Shown: positions 26,455 through 36,326, counted from the stretch's first letter. The stretch: DNA of 64,000 nucleotides from Candidatus Binatia bacterium (GCA_022820725.1 JAJEFA010000010.1:310001-374000), one strand, 5' to 3'. The notes: generated by a model from the sequence alone, not told the origin. Program-made: numbers and translations.

Positions 26455-27639
26455 ATGCGAGAAGCTGTCATCGTATCGACTGCCCGGACACCGATTGGCA
26501 AGGCCTATCGTGGCGCGTTTAATGACACCACGACCCCGACCATGGCTGCCCCGGTTCTTCAGGCAGCCATCAGTCGGGCCAAAGTAGAGACTGGCGAAAT
26601 CGACGATCTGATCATGGGCGCTGCGCTCCAGGAAGGCACCCAGGGCTATAATGTGGCACGGCAGTGCGGTATCGCCGCGGGGTTGCCGGTGAGTGTCTCC
26701 GGCCAGACTATTGATCGGCAATGTTCCTCAGGGCTGATGAGCCTTTCCATAGCGGCAAAACAGATTGTGGCCGATGGTATGCAGACCGTGGTGGCCGGCG
26801 GTTTGGAGTCGATCAGCCTTGTCCAGAACGACCATCAGAACGAATACCGCAATGAAGACACCATGGCTCTGGAAAGGGCTCCGGATCTGTATATGGCCAT
26901 GATCGACACCGCAGAGGTGGTCTCGAAGCGCTACAACATCTCCCGGGAGGCGCAGGATGAATATGCACTCCAGAGTCAGCAGCGTACCGCCGCAGGTCAG
27001 CAGTCCGGACGATTCGATGACGAGATCATTCCGTGCACCGTCACCAAACTGTTCACCGACAGAGAGACAGGCGAGACAACGCGCCAGGAAATTACTATAG
27101 AGCGGGACGAATGTAACCGTCCGAGTACGAACGCGGCCGGTTTGGCCGCGCTACCGCCGGTCATGGGAGAAGGTGGCTTCATTACGGCCGGGAATGCCAG
27201 CCAGTTGTCCGACGGGGTGTCGGTCTGCGTGCTGATGGAGCGCAAGCAGGCCGAGCAACGAGGGCTCCAGCCCTTGGGGGTGTATCGGGGCATGGCCGTT
27301 GCCGGCTGCGAGCCGGACGAGATGGGGATTGGTCCGGTCTTTGCCGTTCCCAAGCTGCTCGAGCGCAACGGTCTAACCATGGACGATATCGACCTATGGG
27401 AACTGAACGAAGCCTTCGCCTGTCAGGTCATCTACTGCCGGGACAGGCTCGGCATTCCGGACGAACGGCTAAACGTGAACGGCGGGTCAATCTCGATTGG
27501 CCATCCCTACGGGATGAGTGGTTCACGCATGGTCGGCCATGCGCTGATCGAAGGCAAACGGCGCGGCGCGAAGAACGTAGTCATCACCATGTGTGTGGGT
27601 GGCGGCATGGGCGCAGCCGGCCTGTTTGAGGTCGCGTAA
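26455..27639 (+). CDS. Acetyl-CoA C-acyltransferase (thiolase)
   Basis: This 394-residue enzyme cleaves 3-ketoacyl-CoA or condenses acyl-CoAs. The acyl-carrying C90 lies in [10 protein letters not shown]350 in GHPYG, and the second catalytic cysteine C380 in MCVGGGMG, all typical thiolase elements. Length equals the family norm. A GAGGAGGAGA ribosome site precedes the ATG. It stands before a CMD-family gene after 70 bp that contain a stem-loop. No fadB-type partner lies next to it, so its pathway (beta-oxidation or ketone body/PHB precursor) is uncertain; the PHA synthase genes are 7 kb away. Confidence 0.95.
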   Translation: MREAVIVSTARTPIGKAYRGAFNDTTTPTMAAPVLQAAISRAKVETGEIDDLIMGAALQEGTQGYNVARQCGIAAGLPVSVSGQTIDRQCSSGLMSLSIAAKQIVADGMQTVVAGGLESISLVQNDHQNEYRNEDTMALERAPDLYMAMIDTAEVVSKRYNISREAQDEYALQSQQRTAAGQQSGRFDDEIIPCTVTKLFTDRETGETTRQEITIERDECNRPSTNAAGLAALPPVMGEGGFITAGNASQLSDGVSVCVLMERKQAEQRGLQPLGVYRGMAVAGCEPDEMGIGPVFAVPKLLERNGLTMDDIDLWELNEAFACQVIYCRDRLGIPDERLNVNGGSISIGHPYGMSGSRMVGHALIEGKRRGAKNVVITMCVGGGMGAAGLFEVA

Positions 27640-27660
27640 GCTCTGCTCCAGACTCTTCTG

Positions 27661-27681
27661 ATCCCCTCCCCTGGAGGGGAT
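27661..27681 (+). other. Perfect 9-bp stem-loop between thiolase and CMD genes
   Basis: ATCCCCTCC pairs with GGAGGGGAT across a 3-base loop. There is no T-run after it, so it is not a clear intrinsic terminator; it may lower read-through or protect the thiolase mRNA end. Confidence 0.5.
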
Positions 27682-27709
27682 TGTACTCTACCCAGCCAAG
27701 GAGGACATT

Positions 27710-28036
27710 ATGGCAAATGCACCCGTTGCAACTATGCGGGAAAAAGCTCGGAAGGTGGCGCCCAAGCTGATTGACCTGACCGAGAAAGTTCTATTTGGCG
27801 ACGTCTGGGAGCGCCCAGGTTTGTCTAAGCGGGACCGTAGCCTCATCACCGTGGCGACCCTCATGTCCACCTACCGTCCCCAACAGCTCCGTCCACATCT
27901 CCAGCGCGCCTTAGACAACGGGGTCACCCAGGAAGAAATCGGAGAGCTGATCACGCACTTGGCGTTTTACTCCGGCTGGCCGGGAGCCATGACGGCCGCC
28001 GGTATTGCCAACGAGGTTTTTGAACAGCAGGAATAG
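27710..28036 (+). CDS. Carboxymuconolactone decarboxylase family protein
   Basis: This 108-residue protein has the CMD/AhpD-like all-helical fold. Typical features are LFGDVWERPGLSKRDRSLITVA and the following HLQRALDNGVTQEEIGELITHLAFYSGWP. The CxxC pair of AhpD peroxidases is absent, so it is more like a decarboxylase or an uncharacterised CMD protein. A CAAGGAGG ribosome site precedes ATG 27710. The next gene converges on it 8 bp after its stop. The substrate is unknown. Confidence 0.9.
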   Translation: MANAPVATMREKARKVAPKLIDLTEKVLFGDVWERPGLSKRDRSLITVATLMSTYRPQQLRPHLQRALDNGVTQEEIGELITHLAFYSGWPGAMTAAGIANEVFEQQE

Positions 28037-28043
28037 TCCGGCT

Positions 28044-29069
28044 TCACCGCGGCCGCGGCCAGATGCTCGGGACCGCGGTCGCAAGCCACTTCACTAAGGC
28101 GGCGTTGACTTCCACCGGCTTTTCCTGGGCCATCCAATGGCCTGAGCGAATCGTCTCCTCGGACAAATTTCGGCAGTAGGCACGCATGGGCTCGGCCAGG
28201 CGCGAGTGGACGCACTCACACACAAAGTCGTATTGGGCGGTCAGGAACAACACCGGCATATCGAGATAGCCGTCGTTATGGGCGGTCTCGGCGTAGGCCG
28301 CATTGACCGGGTGATTCATATACCATGAAGAGGGGCCAAAGAACCCGTTGCGTTCGAGCGCAGAGGCATAGATGCGCAGGTCCTCTTCGGTGACCACCTC
28401 GGCGTCACGCGGCAGATCGGGGATCTCAGCCATGCCGAGCATACTATGATCGCGCCGCGCGGTTGAGGTGATGGCCGGCTTGCCCTCGCCTTCGGGGTTC
28501 CCTTTCCGAAACAGCAGTTTGACGAATCGGTAGGCCTGGGCATCCATCGGGGCAATCGACTCGGCAAAACTCTCCTCGTAGTAGCGCATGTAGTCCCACT
28601 GGCCAGCAGGGTACGCCTCTTCAGGATAGAGATCGCGGTCCACCAGGGTCAGCGTGTGCTCAAGCCCACGCTCAAGGGTGTAGTAGGGGACACACAGATT
28701 GGCGACCGCATGACACCGGTCCGGATGGTGGCTCGCTATATTCCACACCACCGGGCTGCCCCAATCATGGCCGATCCAGACGGCTTTTTCCTGCCCCAGC
28801 GCGTCGATCAATTCCAGCATGTCACGGACGATCTGTTCTTGGGCATAATCGCTGTGCTGCGCATACACGGACGAGCGGCCATAGCCACGCATGTCCGGCG
28901 CTATGGCCCGAAACCCCAGTGCGGCCAAAGCCGGCAGTTGGTGCCGCCAGCTTATAGAAAGCTCGGGCCAGCCGTGGGCAAAGATAACAAGCGGCCCATC
29001 CTCGGGGCCGGCAGCCAGATAAAAAGTCGTATGCCTGTCGGTTTTGACGGTATGTTCGGTGATGGTCAT
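28044..29069 (-). CDS. Alpha/beta hydrolase, epoxide hydrolase type
   Basis: This 341-residue hydrolase has the epoxide-hydrolase oxyanion motif HGWPE at 32-36, the nucleophile D102 in GHDWGSP, a long lid domain with tyrosines, and a catalytic histidine in SGHWMAQEKP near the C-terminus. These point to hydrolysis of epoxides to diols, as in soluble epoxide hydrolases. ATG 29069 follows TTAAGGAGAG; a longer frame to 29189 lacks a ribosome site. It diverges from the aldo/keto reductase gene. No signal peptide is visible. Confidence 0.92.
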   Translation of the reverse strand: MTITEHTVKTDRHTTFYLAAGPEDGPLVIFAHGWPELSISWRHQLPALAALGFRAIAPDMRGYGRSSVYAQHSDYAQEQIVRDMLELIDALGQEKAVWIGHDWGSPVVWNIASHHPDRCHAVANLCVPYYTLERGLEHTLTLVDRDLYPEEAYPAGQWDYMRYYEESFAESIAPMDAQAYRFVKLLFRKGNPEGEGKPAITSTARRDHSMLGMAEIPDLPRDAEVVTEEDLRIYASALERNGFFGPSSWYMNHPVNAAYAETAHNDGYLDMPVLFLTAQYDFVCECVHSRLAEPMRAYCRNLSEETIRSGHWMAQEKPVEVNAALVKWLATAVPSIWPRPR

Positions 29070-29229
29070 GTCTGCTCTCCTTAATGCTTCGCTGAGAATC
29101 CCACGGTTGAAAAGATAGACGAAGAATTGATAATGACCAAGCCACTCTACAGGCAGCAGTGAACGAAGAGCGAGTTGTAGCGGCGGCATTCAATCACCAG
29201 GACAAAATATTAGCCAGATTGGAGAAGGT

Positions 29230-30237
29230 ATGGAGTACGCAAAGCTTGGGAATACGGGCATGACGGTTTCACGCATCTGTATGGGGTGCATGAGCTACGG
29301 GGACGGCAAATGGCGCAAGTGGACCATCGGGGAAGACGCGGCGCGTGAACACTTCGCCCTCGCCCTGGAATCGGGCGTGACTTTTTTTGATACCGCGGAT
29401 GTCTATTCGATTGGTGTGAGCGAGGAAATCACCGGCAAATGGCTGGGCGAGATGGCTACACGCGACGATATTGTCCTGGCGACCAAGGTCAACGGACCCA
29501 TGGGCGACGGCCCGAACCGACGGGGGCTGAGCCGCAAACATATCATTGAAGCCTGTGAGTATTCCCTGCGCCGCCTCAAAACGGACTATATCGACCTGTA
29601 CCAGATTCACCGCTGGGATTTTTCCACGCCGATTGAAGAAACGCTCGAAGCGCTGGATAGCCTCGTCCGCGCCGGCAAGGTGCGCTACCTCGGAGCCAGC
29701 AGCATGGCCGCCTGGCAGTTCTCCAAGGCGCTCTATACGGCCAAGGAGCACGGCTGGCATCGGTTCGTCGCCATGCAGAACCACTACAACCTGATCTATC
29801 GCGAGGAAGAGCGCGAAATGAATCCGCTGTGCATAGACCAGGGTGTCGCGTTGATTCCGTGGAGTCCGCTCGCCCGCGGTTATTTCGCCGGCAATCGGAC
29901 AAAAGTGGAGGGAGAAGGCCCGACAAAGCGGGCGCAAACCGACCCGATGACACGCCGGATGTATTTTAACGACAGCGACGAGGAAGTGGCCGCTGCGGTG
30001 CGGAAAATCGCCCAGGAGCGTGGCGTGTCACCGACTCAGATCGCCTGCGCCTGGGTACTTCAGGCCCCCGGAGTAGTCGCCCCCATCATCGGCGCGACCA
30101 AAGCGCATCATCTCGAGGAAATCTTTGAGACGGTCGATATCAAGCTCAGCCCGGAAGAAGTGGCCACCCTCGAAGAGCCCTACCGGCCACACCCGATTCT
30201 GGGTCATATGCAGCCTGATCCCAAACGGATGGTGTGA
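29230..30237 (+). CDS. Aldo/keto reductase
   Basis: This 335-residue NADPH-dependent reductase has the AKR TIM-barrel pattern: KLGNTGMTVSRICMGCMSYG at the start, FDTADVYSIGVSEE with the catalytic Asp and Tyr, the ATKV lysine strand, and LYQIHRWD with the catalytic His. The C-terminal IIGATKAHHLEE is the usual cofactor-phosphate site. It resembles the YajO/Tas branch that reduces aldehydes. A GGAGAAGG ribosome site precedes ATG 29230. It converges with mutL, only 14 bp from its stop. Confidence 0.94.
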   Translation: MEYAKLGNTGMTVSRICMGCMSYGDGKWRKWTIGEDAAREHFALALESGVTFFDTADVYSIGVSEEITGKWLGEMATRDDIVLATKVNGPMGDGPNRRGLSRKHIIEACEYSLRRLKTDYIDLYQIHRWDFSTPIEETLEALDSLVRAGKVRYLGASSMAAWQFSKALYTAKEHGWHRFVAMQNHYNLIYREEEREMNPLCIDQGVALIPWSPLARGYFAGNRTKVEGEGPTKRAQTDPMTRRMYFNDSDEEVAAAVRKIAQERGVSPTQIACAWVLQAPGVVAPIIGATKAHHLEEIFETVDIKLSPEEVATLEEPYRPHPILGHMQPDPKRMV

Positions 30238-30251
30238 GGGGGTTAGTAAGG

Positions 30252-31838
30252 TTACAGGTTTTCCTTCTCAAACCCGCACCCCAATCCCGTCCTGCCAACC
30301 TTACGGCGGACTTCGTCGAGTGACAGACGGAAATACACAGGGCGGTTGTGGGCGCAGGCGTGGGGGTTGGCCGTTTGGGTCCAGGCGTCGAGGAGACGGC
30401 CTTGCGCTTCGCGGTCGAGAACCTGACCGGCTTTGATTGCCCCGAGGCACGAGAGGGCTTGATGCAGGTCTTCTTTTTGAGTGCGCACGCGCGTGACAAG
30501 GCGGGAGAAGGTCAGCCCTGATGTTCTGGGGTCAAGGAATTCAGGAATCGCACGCAAGGCAAGCACATGCGGCCCAAAGAGTTCGGCGCTGAAACCACAC
30601 GTGGCAAAGGCTTCAGCCTGCTCATCAAAGAAAGCATGTTCTTCGGCTGAGAATTGGACGACTTGAGGCGAGATGAGGGGCCGACTCTGAACCTGTCCGT
30701 TCTTGAGTCGTTCGTACAGCACGCGTTCTTCGGCGGCGTGTTGATCCAGCAGATACAAATGTCCTTCGGATAAAGTCAGCAGGAAGGTGGCTTCCACCTG
30801 GCCGACCAGAGAGAAGCCCGCGTACGGTTCTTCTCCATACGACACTCCGTCTTCAGCAACCTGCGAAGCCGTAAGCCAGCCTGGCGTGGCACGGCGTTGG
30901 AGACCGCCTCGGACCAGATCATACACACTCGGATCGTCTCGAAAACGCACCTCGGTCTTGGCGGGATGGATATTCACGTTCAGTTGGGAGGGGTGCAGTT
31001 CGACGAACAGGCACACCATGCCGCCGTCGTTGTCGAGGGTGTCACGCAAGACACGATACAGGGTGGCATTGCGGACGGCCCGCCGATTCACAAAGAAGTA
31101 GTACCGTCGGCGCCAGGCTTCCTCTTGCGTCACCAGAAATCCCCATACGCGTCCGTTCAGACCCGTGTTCTCAAACGTCTCCAGACGCGAGGCGGTCTCA
31201 ACGCCAAAGCAGGCGGCGACCCGCTCCTGGAACGGAACAGACGGAAAGTTGTAGACCTCGCGTCCATCAAACGACAGCGAGAGGGTTTTCTCCGGGAACG
31301 CCAAGGCAAAGCGCGTGAACGCCCCCATGATGTGGCCGTACTCAGTCCGCAAACTGCGCATAAACTGTAAGCGCGCCGGAGTATTATAAAACAGGTCAGC
31401 GACCTCGACGCAGGTCCCAACCGGTGCCCCGGCCTCCTGAATGGGACTCAGTTCTCCGCCTTCACTTTTGACTACCACTCCCAGCGGAGCGCGGAGCGGC
31501 CGACTCAAAAGCCGTAGCCGTGAGATCGCGGCAATACTGGGTAAGGCCTCCCCGCGAAAGCCAAAGGTTTGGACGTGGGTCAGGTCGCGGTCGTGCTGAA
31601 TCTTGGATGTCGCAAACCGTTCACACGCAAGCGCAGCCTCGTCCGCAGCCAGGCCGGCGCCATCATCGGTGACGCGAATCAGTCGCCGGCCGGCCTCCTC
31701 AACCTCCACTCTGATGGTCTGCGCTCCGGCATCCAGGGCATTCTCCATGAGTTCCTTGACCACGCTGGCCGGTCGTTCTACCACCTCACCAGCGGCGATC
31801 TTCTGCTGTACGTCAGGGGGAAGGATGCGGATGGGCAT
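30252..31838 (-). CDS. mutL: DNA mismatch repair protein MutL
   Basis: MutL couples mismatch recognition by MutS to strand removal. The N-terminal GHKL ATPase has VVERPASVVKELMENALDAGA (its conserved E and N) and DDGAGL, and the transducer domain continues to about residue 330. The C-terminal endonuclease signature DQHA-x2-E-x4-E is present (DQHAAEERVLYE), and CAHNRP matches the CPHxRP zinc motif in part. At 528 residues it is shorter than many MutL proteins because the linker is short. It is encoded 36 bp downstream of mutS on the same strand, so one transcript is likely. Confidence 0.95.
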   Translation of the reverse strand: MPIRILPPDVQQKIAAGEVVERPASVVKELMENALDAGAQTIRVEVEEAGRRLIRVTDDGAGLAADEAALACERFATSKIQHDRDLTHVQTFGFRGEALPSIAAISRLRLLSRPLRAPLGVVVKSEGGELSPIQEAGAPVGTCVEVADLFYNTPARLQFMRSLRTEYGHIMGAFTRFALAFPEKTLSLSFDGREVYNFPSVPFQERVAACFGVETASRLETFENTGLNGRVWGFLVTQEEAWRRRYYFFVNRRAVRNATLYRVLRDTLDNDGGMVCLFVELHPSQLNVNIHPAKTEVRFRDDPSVYDLVRGGLQRRATPGWLTASQVAEDGVSYGEEPYAGFSLVGQVEATFLLTLSEGHLYLLDQHAAEERVLYERLKNGQVQSRPLISPQVVQFSAEEHAFFDEQAEAFATCGFSAELFGPHVLALRAIPEFLDPRTSGLTFSRLVTRVRTQKEDLHQALSCLGAIKAGQVLDREAQGRLLDAWTQTANPHACAHNRPVYFRLSLDEVRRKVGRTGLGCGFEKENL

Positions 31839-31873
31839 GACTGTGGATGTCCGTATGGTAGCAAGGCGAGGCT

Positions 31874-34489
31874 TTACTTGTCGGGAGTCCCGGTATACGA
31901 TGCCTGCGCTTCGGCCGCTCTCTCCTCAGCCATTTGCTTCAATTCGGCAATCAACAGCAGCGCCTCAATCGGCGTGGTCCGCAGCAGGTCAATCCGGGCG
32001 AGACGGGATACAACGGCTTGGTCGCCGGGTGCTTGGGGTTGTTCCACTCTCTGCTGCTGATCACCGGGCAGTGGCTGTCCCGCTTCAATTTCAGCTAATA
32101 ACGTCTCGGCCCGCTCGACCACATCGAGGGGCAGTCCGGCCAGCTTGGCAACATACAGGCCGTAACTCTTTTGGGCCGCCCCCGGCACGACCTTATAGAG
32201 AAAGGCTACTTCGTCCCGGTTCTCACGGACCTCAAGCCGGGCGTTGGCCACTCCGGGCAAAACGTCTGCGATCGGCGCCAGTTCGTGATAATGGGTGGTA
32301 AACAGGGTCTTGGCCCGGACCTGGGTGGCGAGCTTTTCGGCAACCGCCTGAGCCAGGGCGCGGCCATCCGTCGTGCCGGTTCCCCGGCCGACTTCGTCGA
32401 GAATGACCAGACTCCGCTCGGTTGCATGTTTCAGGATATTCGCCGTCTCCATCATCTCGACCATAAAAGTCGAGAGCCCCTGTGCCAGAAAATCGGCCGC
32501 GCCGACCCGCGTAAAAATACGATCTACAGCCCCAATAGTGGCAGACCGGGCAGGAATGAAACTCCCCATTTGGGCCAGCAGGACGAGTAGGGCCGCCTGA
32601 CGCGCATAGGTACTTTTTCCAGCGGCATTGGGGCCAGTGATGATCAGGACGTGCTGGCTTGTATCCAAGCGCAGGTCGTTTGGCACGAATTGCGCGTCGC
32701 GCGTATCAAGGACCGGATGCCGACCCTCTGCTATGCGTAGCTCGTATCCGTCGGTGACATCGGGACGAACCCACCCCTGCTTCGCGGCTAACTCCGCCAG
32801 GGAACTCAGCGCGTCGAGGGTACCGAGGATGGTCGCGGTGTGGCGCAGCCGCTCAGCCTGGGCGGCGACGCGCTGTCTGAGTTGAGTGAAGAGGGCATAC
32901 TCTAATTGATTGCCACGGTCTGTCGCGGACAAAACCGTGGATTCAAAGGCACGCAGTTCGTCCGTGACAAAGCGTTCGGCGTTAACCAGAGTTTGACGGC
33001 GGGTGTAGTTTTTGGGCACCCGACTGAGCGCAGACTTGGTGATTTCCACATAATACCCGAAGACCTTGTTGAAACCGACCTTGAGGTTGGGAATCTGAGC
33101 GCGTTCCCGCTCCTGCTGTTCATACTCGGCCAGCCAGCCCGTTCCATTGGTTTGAACCCCCCGCAGTTCGTCCAGGTCGGCGGAGACGCCGGCACGAATC
33201 AGCCCGCCCTCTTTGGCCGTGGGTTTTGGCTCGTCGAGAAGGGTGCGCGCAATCTCAGCGGTCACGTCGTCCAGCAAATCGATTTCTTCACAATACGTCG
33301 CCAGCAGACGGCTCTCGGCCACAGTCAGGGCGGCGTGGAGGTTCGGCAGGCGAACCAGGGCGGATTTCAGGGCGGCCAAGTCTCGCGGGTTGGCAATCGC
33401 GGACGTAATGCGTGAAGTCAGACGTTCAAGGTCGGGCAGGCCGGAGAGGACACGCCGCAGCTCTGTCCGTACATCATGGCGACGGCTCAATTCGGCAATC
33501 GCCTCTTGGCGGGTGTGGATCTCATCGACCGCGCGTAAGGGATGCAGCACCCAGTGTCGCAAGCGCCGCTTACCCATCCGGGTGGTGGTATGGTCCAGCA
33601 CGGCCAGGACGGTTCCCTCGGGCGAGCCCTCGAACACATTTTCCACCAGTTCAAGGTTGCGCTGTGTCTGCGGGTCGAGCACGACAAAGGCATCGTGCCG
33701 ATACGGCTCAGGCGCACGGATATGGGGCAGAAACGCACGCTGCGTTTCCCGCGCATAGGCGAATACCGCCCCGGCTGCGCACAGGGCACGCCGATGGGAG
33801 AAAACGAGAGTGTCAATGCGCTTGCGACCAAACTGCTTGCTGAGGACGGTACGCGCCTGCTCAAAGCGAAACGCCTCGGCCGGGCGTTCGGTGCGGCAGA
33901 CCTGACGACTCCAACCCGTGTCGCACGACTCGCCCGCCCCACAGACCAATTCTTGCGGTTGGAGCTTTTCCAGCAGGCTAGGCAAATCAGCAACGTTGGT
34001 TTCGGCAACCAGAAACTCGGCCGTCGCCAAATCCAGACTGGCCACGCCGACCGCGTCTTTCTCGGACAACACGGCAACCAGCGTTCGTTCCCGACTCTCG
34101 GATTCGAACAACGTCCCCGGTGTGACAATACGAACAACATCGCGCGGAATAATCCCTTTTCCCCTGTGGGACTCCTCAAGCTGTTCACACACCGCAACCT
34201 TGTAGCCCTTCTCGACCAGCCGGGTGAGATACGGCTCCAAGCGGTAATGCGGGACCCCGCACATGGGGACCTTTTCGTTGCCTTTTCCGTGCGCGCGGGC
34301 GGTCAGCACGATGTCTAATTCACGCGCCGCGACTGCCGCGTCGTCAAAAAACATCTCGTAGAAGTCACCGAAACGATAGAACAGTAGTTCCTCTTTGTGC
34401 TGTTCCTTGACCTGCCAGTACTGCTCCATCATGTCGGTTGCCGTGCGTGCGGCAGATGGAGAAGAGTGAGATGTATTCTTTTTTGCCAT
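31874..34489 (-). CDS. mutS: DNA mismatch repair ATPase MutS
   Basis: MutS binds mismatches and small loops and recruits MutL. The 871-residue protein has the mismatch-reading motif in GDFYEMF near residue 43, the connector and lever domains, then the ABC-type ATPase with Walker A GPNAAGKST around residues 617-625 and DEVGRGT Walker B. The length matches bacterial MutS1. It is followed by mutL after 36 bp. The long promoter region before it is shared with the divergent pha operon. Confidence 0.97.
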   Translation of the reverse strand: MAKKNTSHSSPSAARTATDMMEQYWQVKEQHKEELLFYRFGDFYEMFFDDAAVAARELDIVLTARAHGKGNEKVPMCGVPHYRLEPYLTRLVEKGYKVAVCEQLEESHRGKGIIPRDVVRIVTPGTLFESESRERTLVAVLSEKDAVGVASLDLATAEFLVAETNVADLPSLLEKLQPQELVCGAGESCDTGWSRQVCRTERPAEAFRFEQARTVLSKQFGRKRIDTLVFSHRRALCAAGAVFAYARETQRAFLPHIRAPEPYRHDAFVVLDPQTQRNLELVENVFEGSPEGTVLAVLDHTTTRMGKRRLRHWVLHPLRAVDEIHTRQEAIAELSRRHDVRTELRRVLSGLPDLERLTSRITSAIANPRDLAALKSALVRLPNLHAALTVAESRLLATYCEEIDLLDDVTAEIARTLLDEPKPTAKEGGLIRAGVSADLDELRGVQTNGTGWLAEYEQQERERAQIPNLKVGFNKVFGYYVEITKSALSRVPKNYTRRQTLVNAERFVTDELRAFESTVLSATDRGNQLEYALFTQLRQRVAAQAERLRHTATILGTLDALSSLAELAAKQGWVRPDVTDGYELRIAEGRHPVLDTRDAQFVPNDLRLDTSQHVLIITGPNAAGKSTYARQAALLVLLAQMGSFIPARSATIGAVDRIFTRVGAADFLAQGLSTFMVEMMETANILKHATERSLVILDEVGRGTGTTDGRALAQAVAEKLATQVRAKTLFTTHYHELAPIADVLPGVANARLEVRENRDEVAFLYKVVPGAAQKSYGLYVAKLAGLPLDVVERAETLLAEIEAGQPLPGDQQQRVEQPQAPGDQAVVSRLARIDLLRTTPIEALLLIAELKQMAEERAAEAQASYTGTPDK

Positions 34490-34624
34490 TGCGTCTACCG
34501 GTCGCGCTCTCGCAGCAGGTTTTCGACTCTACCACATGTTCCCACGCTCGTCGTCCGCACGTCACCGCCTCTTGACTTCCCGAGCGTCGAGTACAGCACG
34601 GTTCGGATGAGTATGCGGCTTCTT

Positions 34625-34698
34625 GTCACGCATGTAACAAAAACACCATATTTCCCCGGAGAAACGCCGCTTTCCGTCACCTATGTGACACCTGTCAC
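34625..34698 (+). promoter_or_regulatory. Repeated GTCAC-N4-GT(G/A)AC operator-like sites
   Basis: GTCAC-gcat-GTAAC lies at 34625-34638 and GTCAC-ctat-GTGAC at 34676-34689, with one more GTCAC at 34694-34698. The second is a perfect inverted repeat with 4-bp spacing. Two copies about 51 bp apart just upstream of the predicted phaE promoter look like paired binding sites for a dimeric regulator. The regulator is not encoded nearby. Confidence 0.4.
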
Positions 34699-34699
34699 C

Positions 34700-34728
34700 T
34701 TGTACATTAGCGGCACGCCTCCTATCGT
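34700..34728 (+). promoter_or_regulatory. Possible sigma-70 promoter of phaE-phaC
   Basis: TTGTAC at 34700-34705 and TATCGT at 34723-34728 are separated by 17 bp. They sit immediately after the GTCAC sites and about 77 bp before the phaE ATG. Confidence 0.35.
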
Positions 34729-34805
34729 AGCCGCTAAAATTCAGCATTGACCTCCCCTTCTCTTTCCCTCCCCCCGCCGACCAGCCCGTAAAGGAGAGCG
34801 TTCGC

Positions 34806-35207
34806 ATGGACAAAACTGAAGGCACGCAAAATTTCGATCCGCTCCGGACCTGGCGCGAATGGTACCAAAAGTCAGAGAAGCAATGGAGTGACACGCTGTC
34901 GGGTATTCTGGGCAATGATCAGTTTGCCCAAACCACGGGCAAGTATGTCCAGGAAGCCATGCACCTGCACCGCATGTTTACCGAATCCATGGCCCAATAC
35001 TTGGCCGCCCTCAACCTCCCGTCCCGCACGGATATTATCGCGCTGAGCGACCGGGTCGGCGAACTCGAGGATCATGTGGCCGGACTCCAGGTGGAGGTCC
35101 GGCATCTGCGCCGCCTACTGGCGGAATATGAGGGCGGGGCTGACGACGCGCCCATCCGTCCGAAACGTACCAAAAAGCCCAAGGAGTCCGCCGGAGAAAA
35201 GGATTAG
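34806..35207 (+). CDS. PHA synthase subunit PhaE-like (class III)
   Basis: PhaE is the non-catalytic partner of class III polyhydroxyalkanoate synthases. This 133-residue version is short compared with purple-bacterial PhaE (about 350) but keeps the conserved C-terminal block LNLPSRTDIIALSDRVGELEDHV, which is a helix with coiled-coil character, and a basic tail. The N-terminus has WREWYQKSEKQWSD, also typical. The phaC gene begins 5 bp after its stop, which is the strongest evidence for the role. It may load or activate PhaC on granules. Confidence 0.82.
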   Translation: MDKTEGTQNFDPLRTWREWYQKSEKQWSDTLSGILGNDQFAQTTGKYVQEAMHLHRMFTESMAQYLAALNLPSRTDIIALSDRVGELEDHVAGLQVEVRHLRRLLAEYEGGADDAPIRPKRTKKPKESAGEKD

Positions 35208-35212
35208 AGCCC

Positions 35213-36295
35213 ATGCAACAGGCACAACAACTGGCACACGAAGACGTTGCAGCAAAAGCGAGGGAAACGGTTGACCGCGCCATTCAGCGCAACGTCCCAG
35301 ACCTGCCGGCCCCGCTCGAACTCGACCTTGAGGTTGGGCCGACTCCGAAAGATGTCGTGCACTCACGCGGCACAATGAAGCTGTATCACTATCGTCCCCT
35401 CAGCTCCGAGGTGTACCGGGTTCCGGTCCTGGTCGTCATGTCCCTGGTCAGTCGGCCCTATATTCTCGATTTGGCCAAGGGTCAGAGCTTTATCGAATAT
35501 CTGCTGCTCCAGGGTTTTGACGTGTATCTGATCGACTGGGGTGTACCGCGACGTGAACATAAACATCTCAGGCTGGACGACTATGTAGCCGATTTCATCC
35601 CCGAGTGCGTGGCCGTGGTGGGCGAAGATTCGGGAGAGCCCGATGTGTCCATGATCGGCTATTGCCTGGGTGGACTTCTGGCGGCGCTGTACGCGACCCT
35701 GTATCCCGACGGTCCACTCAAGAATCTGGTGTGTTTTACCACGCCGGTGAACTCGGACGGCATGTCGCTCTACCGCACCTGGACCGACCCGGCCCATTTT
35801 GATCTCGACCGGCTGATCGATAGCCTGGGCAATATCCCCTCGGAACTGATGGACGCCTCGATCCAGATGCTGCGACCGTTTCAGAAAAGTGCCGGCCAGA
35901 TGAAGCTGCTCGACAACGCCCAAAACGAGGCCTTTGTCACCGCCCACCTGCGCTTTGATCGCTGGGCCGCGGATCATATTCCCTTTCCGGGGGAAACCGC
36001 CCGCCAGTTGGTCAACGACTTTATGCGCGAGAATAAACTCATTCGGAATACATTTGAGCTAGACGGTCGCAGGGTTGACCTGGGGAACATCATTGTTCCC
36101 TTTCTGCACGTGGCGGCCCAGCACGACCATATTGTTCCTTCGGCCGCCTCGCAGGACTTGGTGAAGCTGGTAGGCAGTCCAGACAAGTCTGAAATTGTTC
36201 TCAAGGGCGGCCACGTCAGCCTGGTCGCCGGGGGGAACGCCATCTATCGTCTGTGGCCAAAGCTGGACGTATGGCTGTCACAGCGTTCGGTCTGA
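35213..36295 (+). CDS. phaC: Class III poly(R)-hydroxyalkanoate synthase PhaC
   Basis: This enzyme polymerises (R)-3-hydroxyacyl-CoA into storage polyester. The 360-residue length is typical for class III. The lipase-like box GYCLGG carries the nucleophile C151; the catalytic Asp is in QHDHIVP and the His in KGGHVSL near the C-terminus. The DWGVPRREHK segment is also conserved in the family. It forms an operon with phaE upstream and a GNAT gene 31 bp downstream. The thiolase at 26455 could supply precursors; phaB is not in the window, though the SDR at 1949 belongs to the same broad family. Confidence 0.95.
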   Translation: MQQAQQLAHEDVAAKARETVDRAIQRNVPDLPAPLELDLEVGPTPKDVVHSRGTMKLYHYRPLSSEVYRVPVLVVMSLVSRPYILDLAKGQSFIEYLLLQGFDVYLIDWGVPRREHKHLRLDDYVADFIPECVAVVGEDSGEPDVSMIGYCLGGLLAALYATLYPDGPLKNLVCFTTPVNSDGMSLYRTWTDPAHFDLDRLIDSLGNIPSELMDASIQMLRPFQKSAGQMKLLDNAQNEAFVTAHLRFDRWAADHIPFPGETARQLVNDFMRENKLIRNTFELDGRRVDLGNIIVPFLHVAAQHDHIVPSAASQDLVKLVGSPDKSEIVLKGGHVSLVAGGNAIYRLWPKLDVWLSQRSV

Positions 36296-36326
36296 GAGAG
36301 CGACCGCACAGAAAAAGGAGAAGAGC

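Larger units (their letters stand above)
34490..34805. other. Divergent mutS / pha intergenic region
   Basis: These 316 bases separate mutS from phaE and hold no gene. They contain repeated GTCAC half-sites and a probable plus-strand promoter, listed separately. A ribosome site AAAGGAGAGCG precedes the phaE ATG. Confidence 0.6.

Noticed and set aside
27661..27681. Stem-loop as an intrinsic terminator for the thiolase gene
   Set aside because: The stem is good but no T-run follows, so it is recorded only as a stem-loop.
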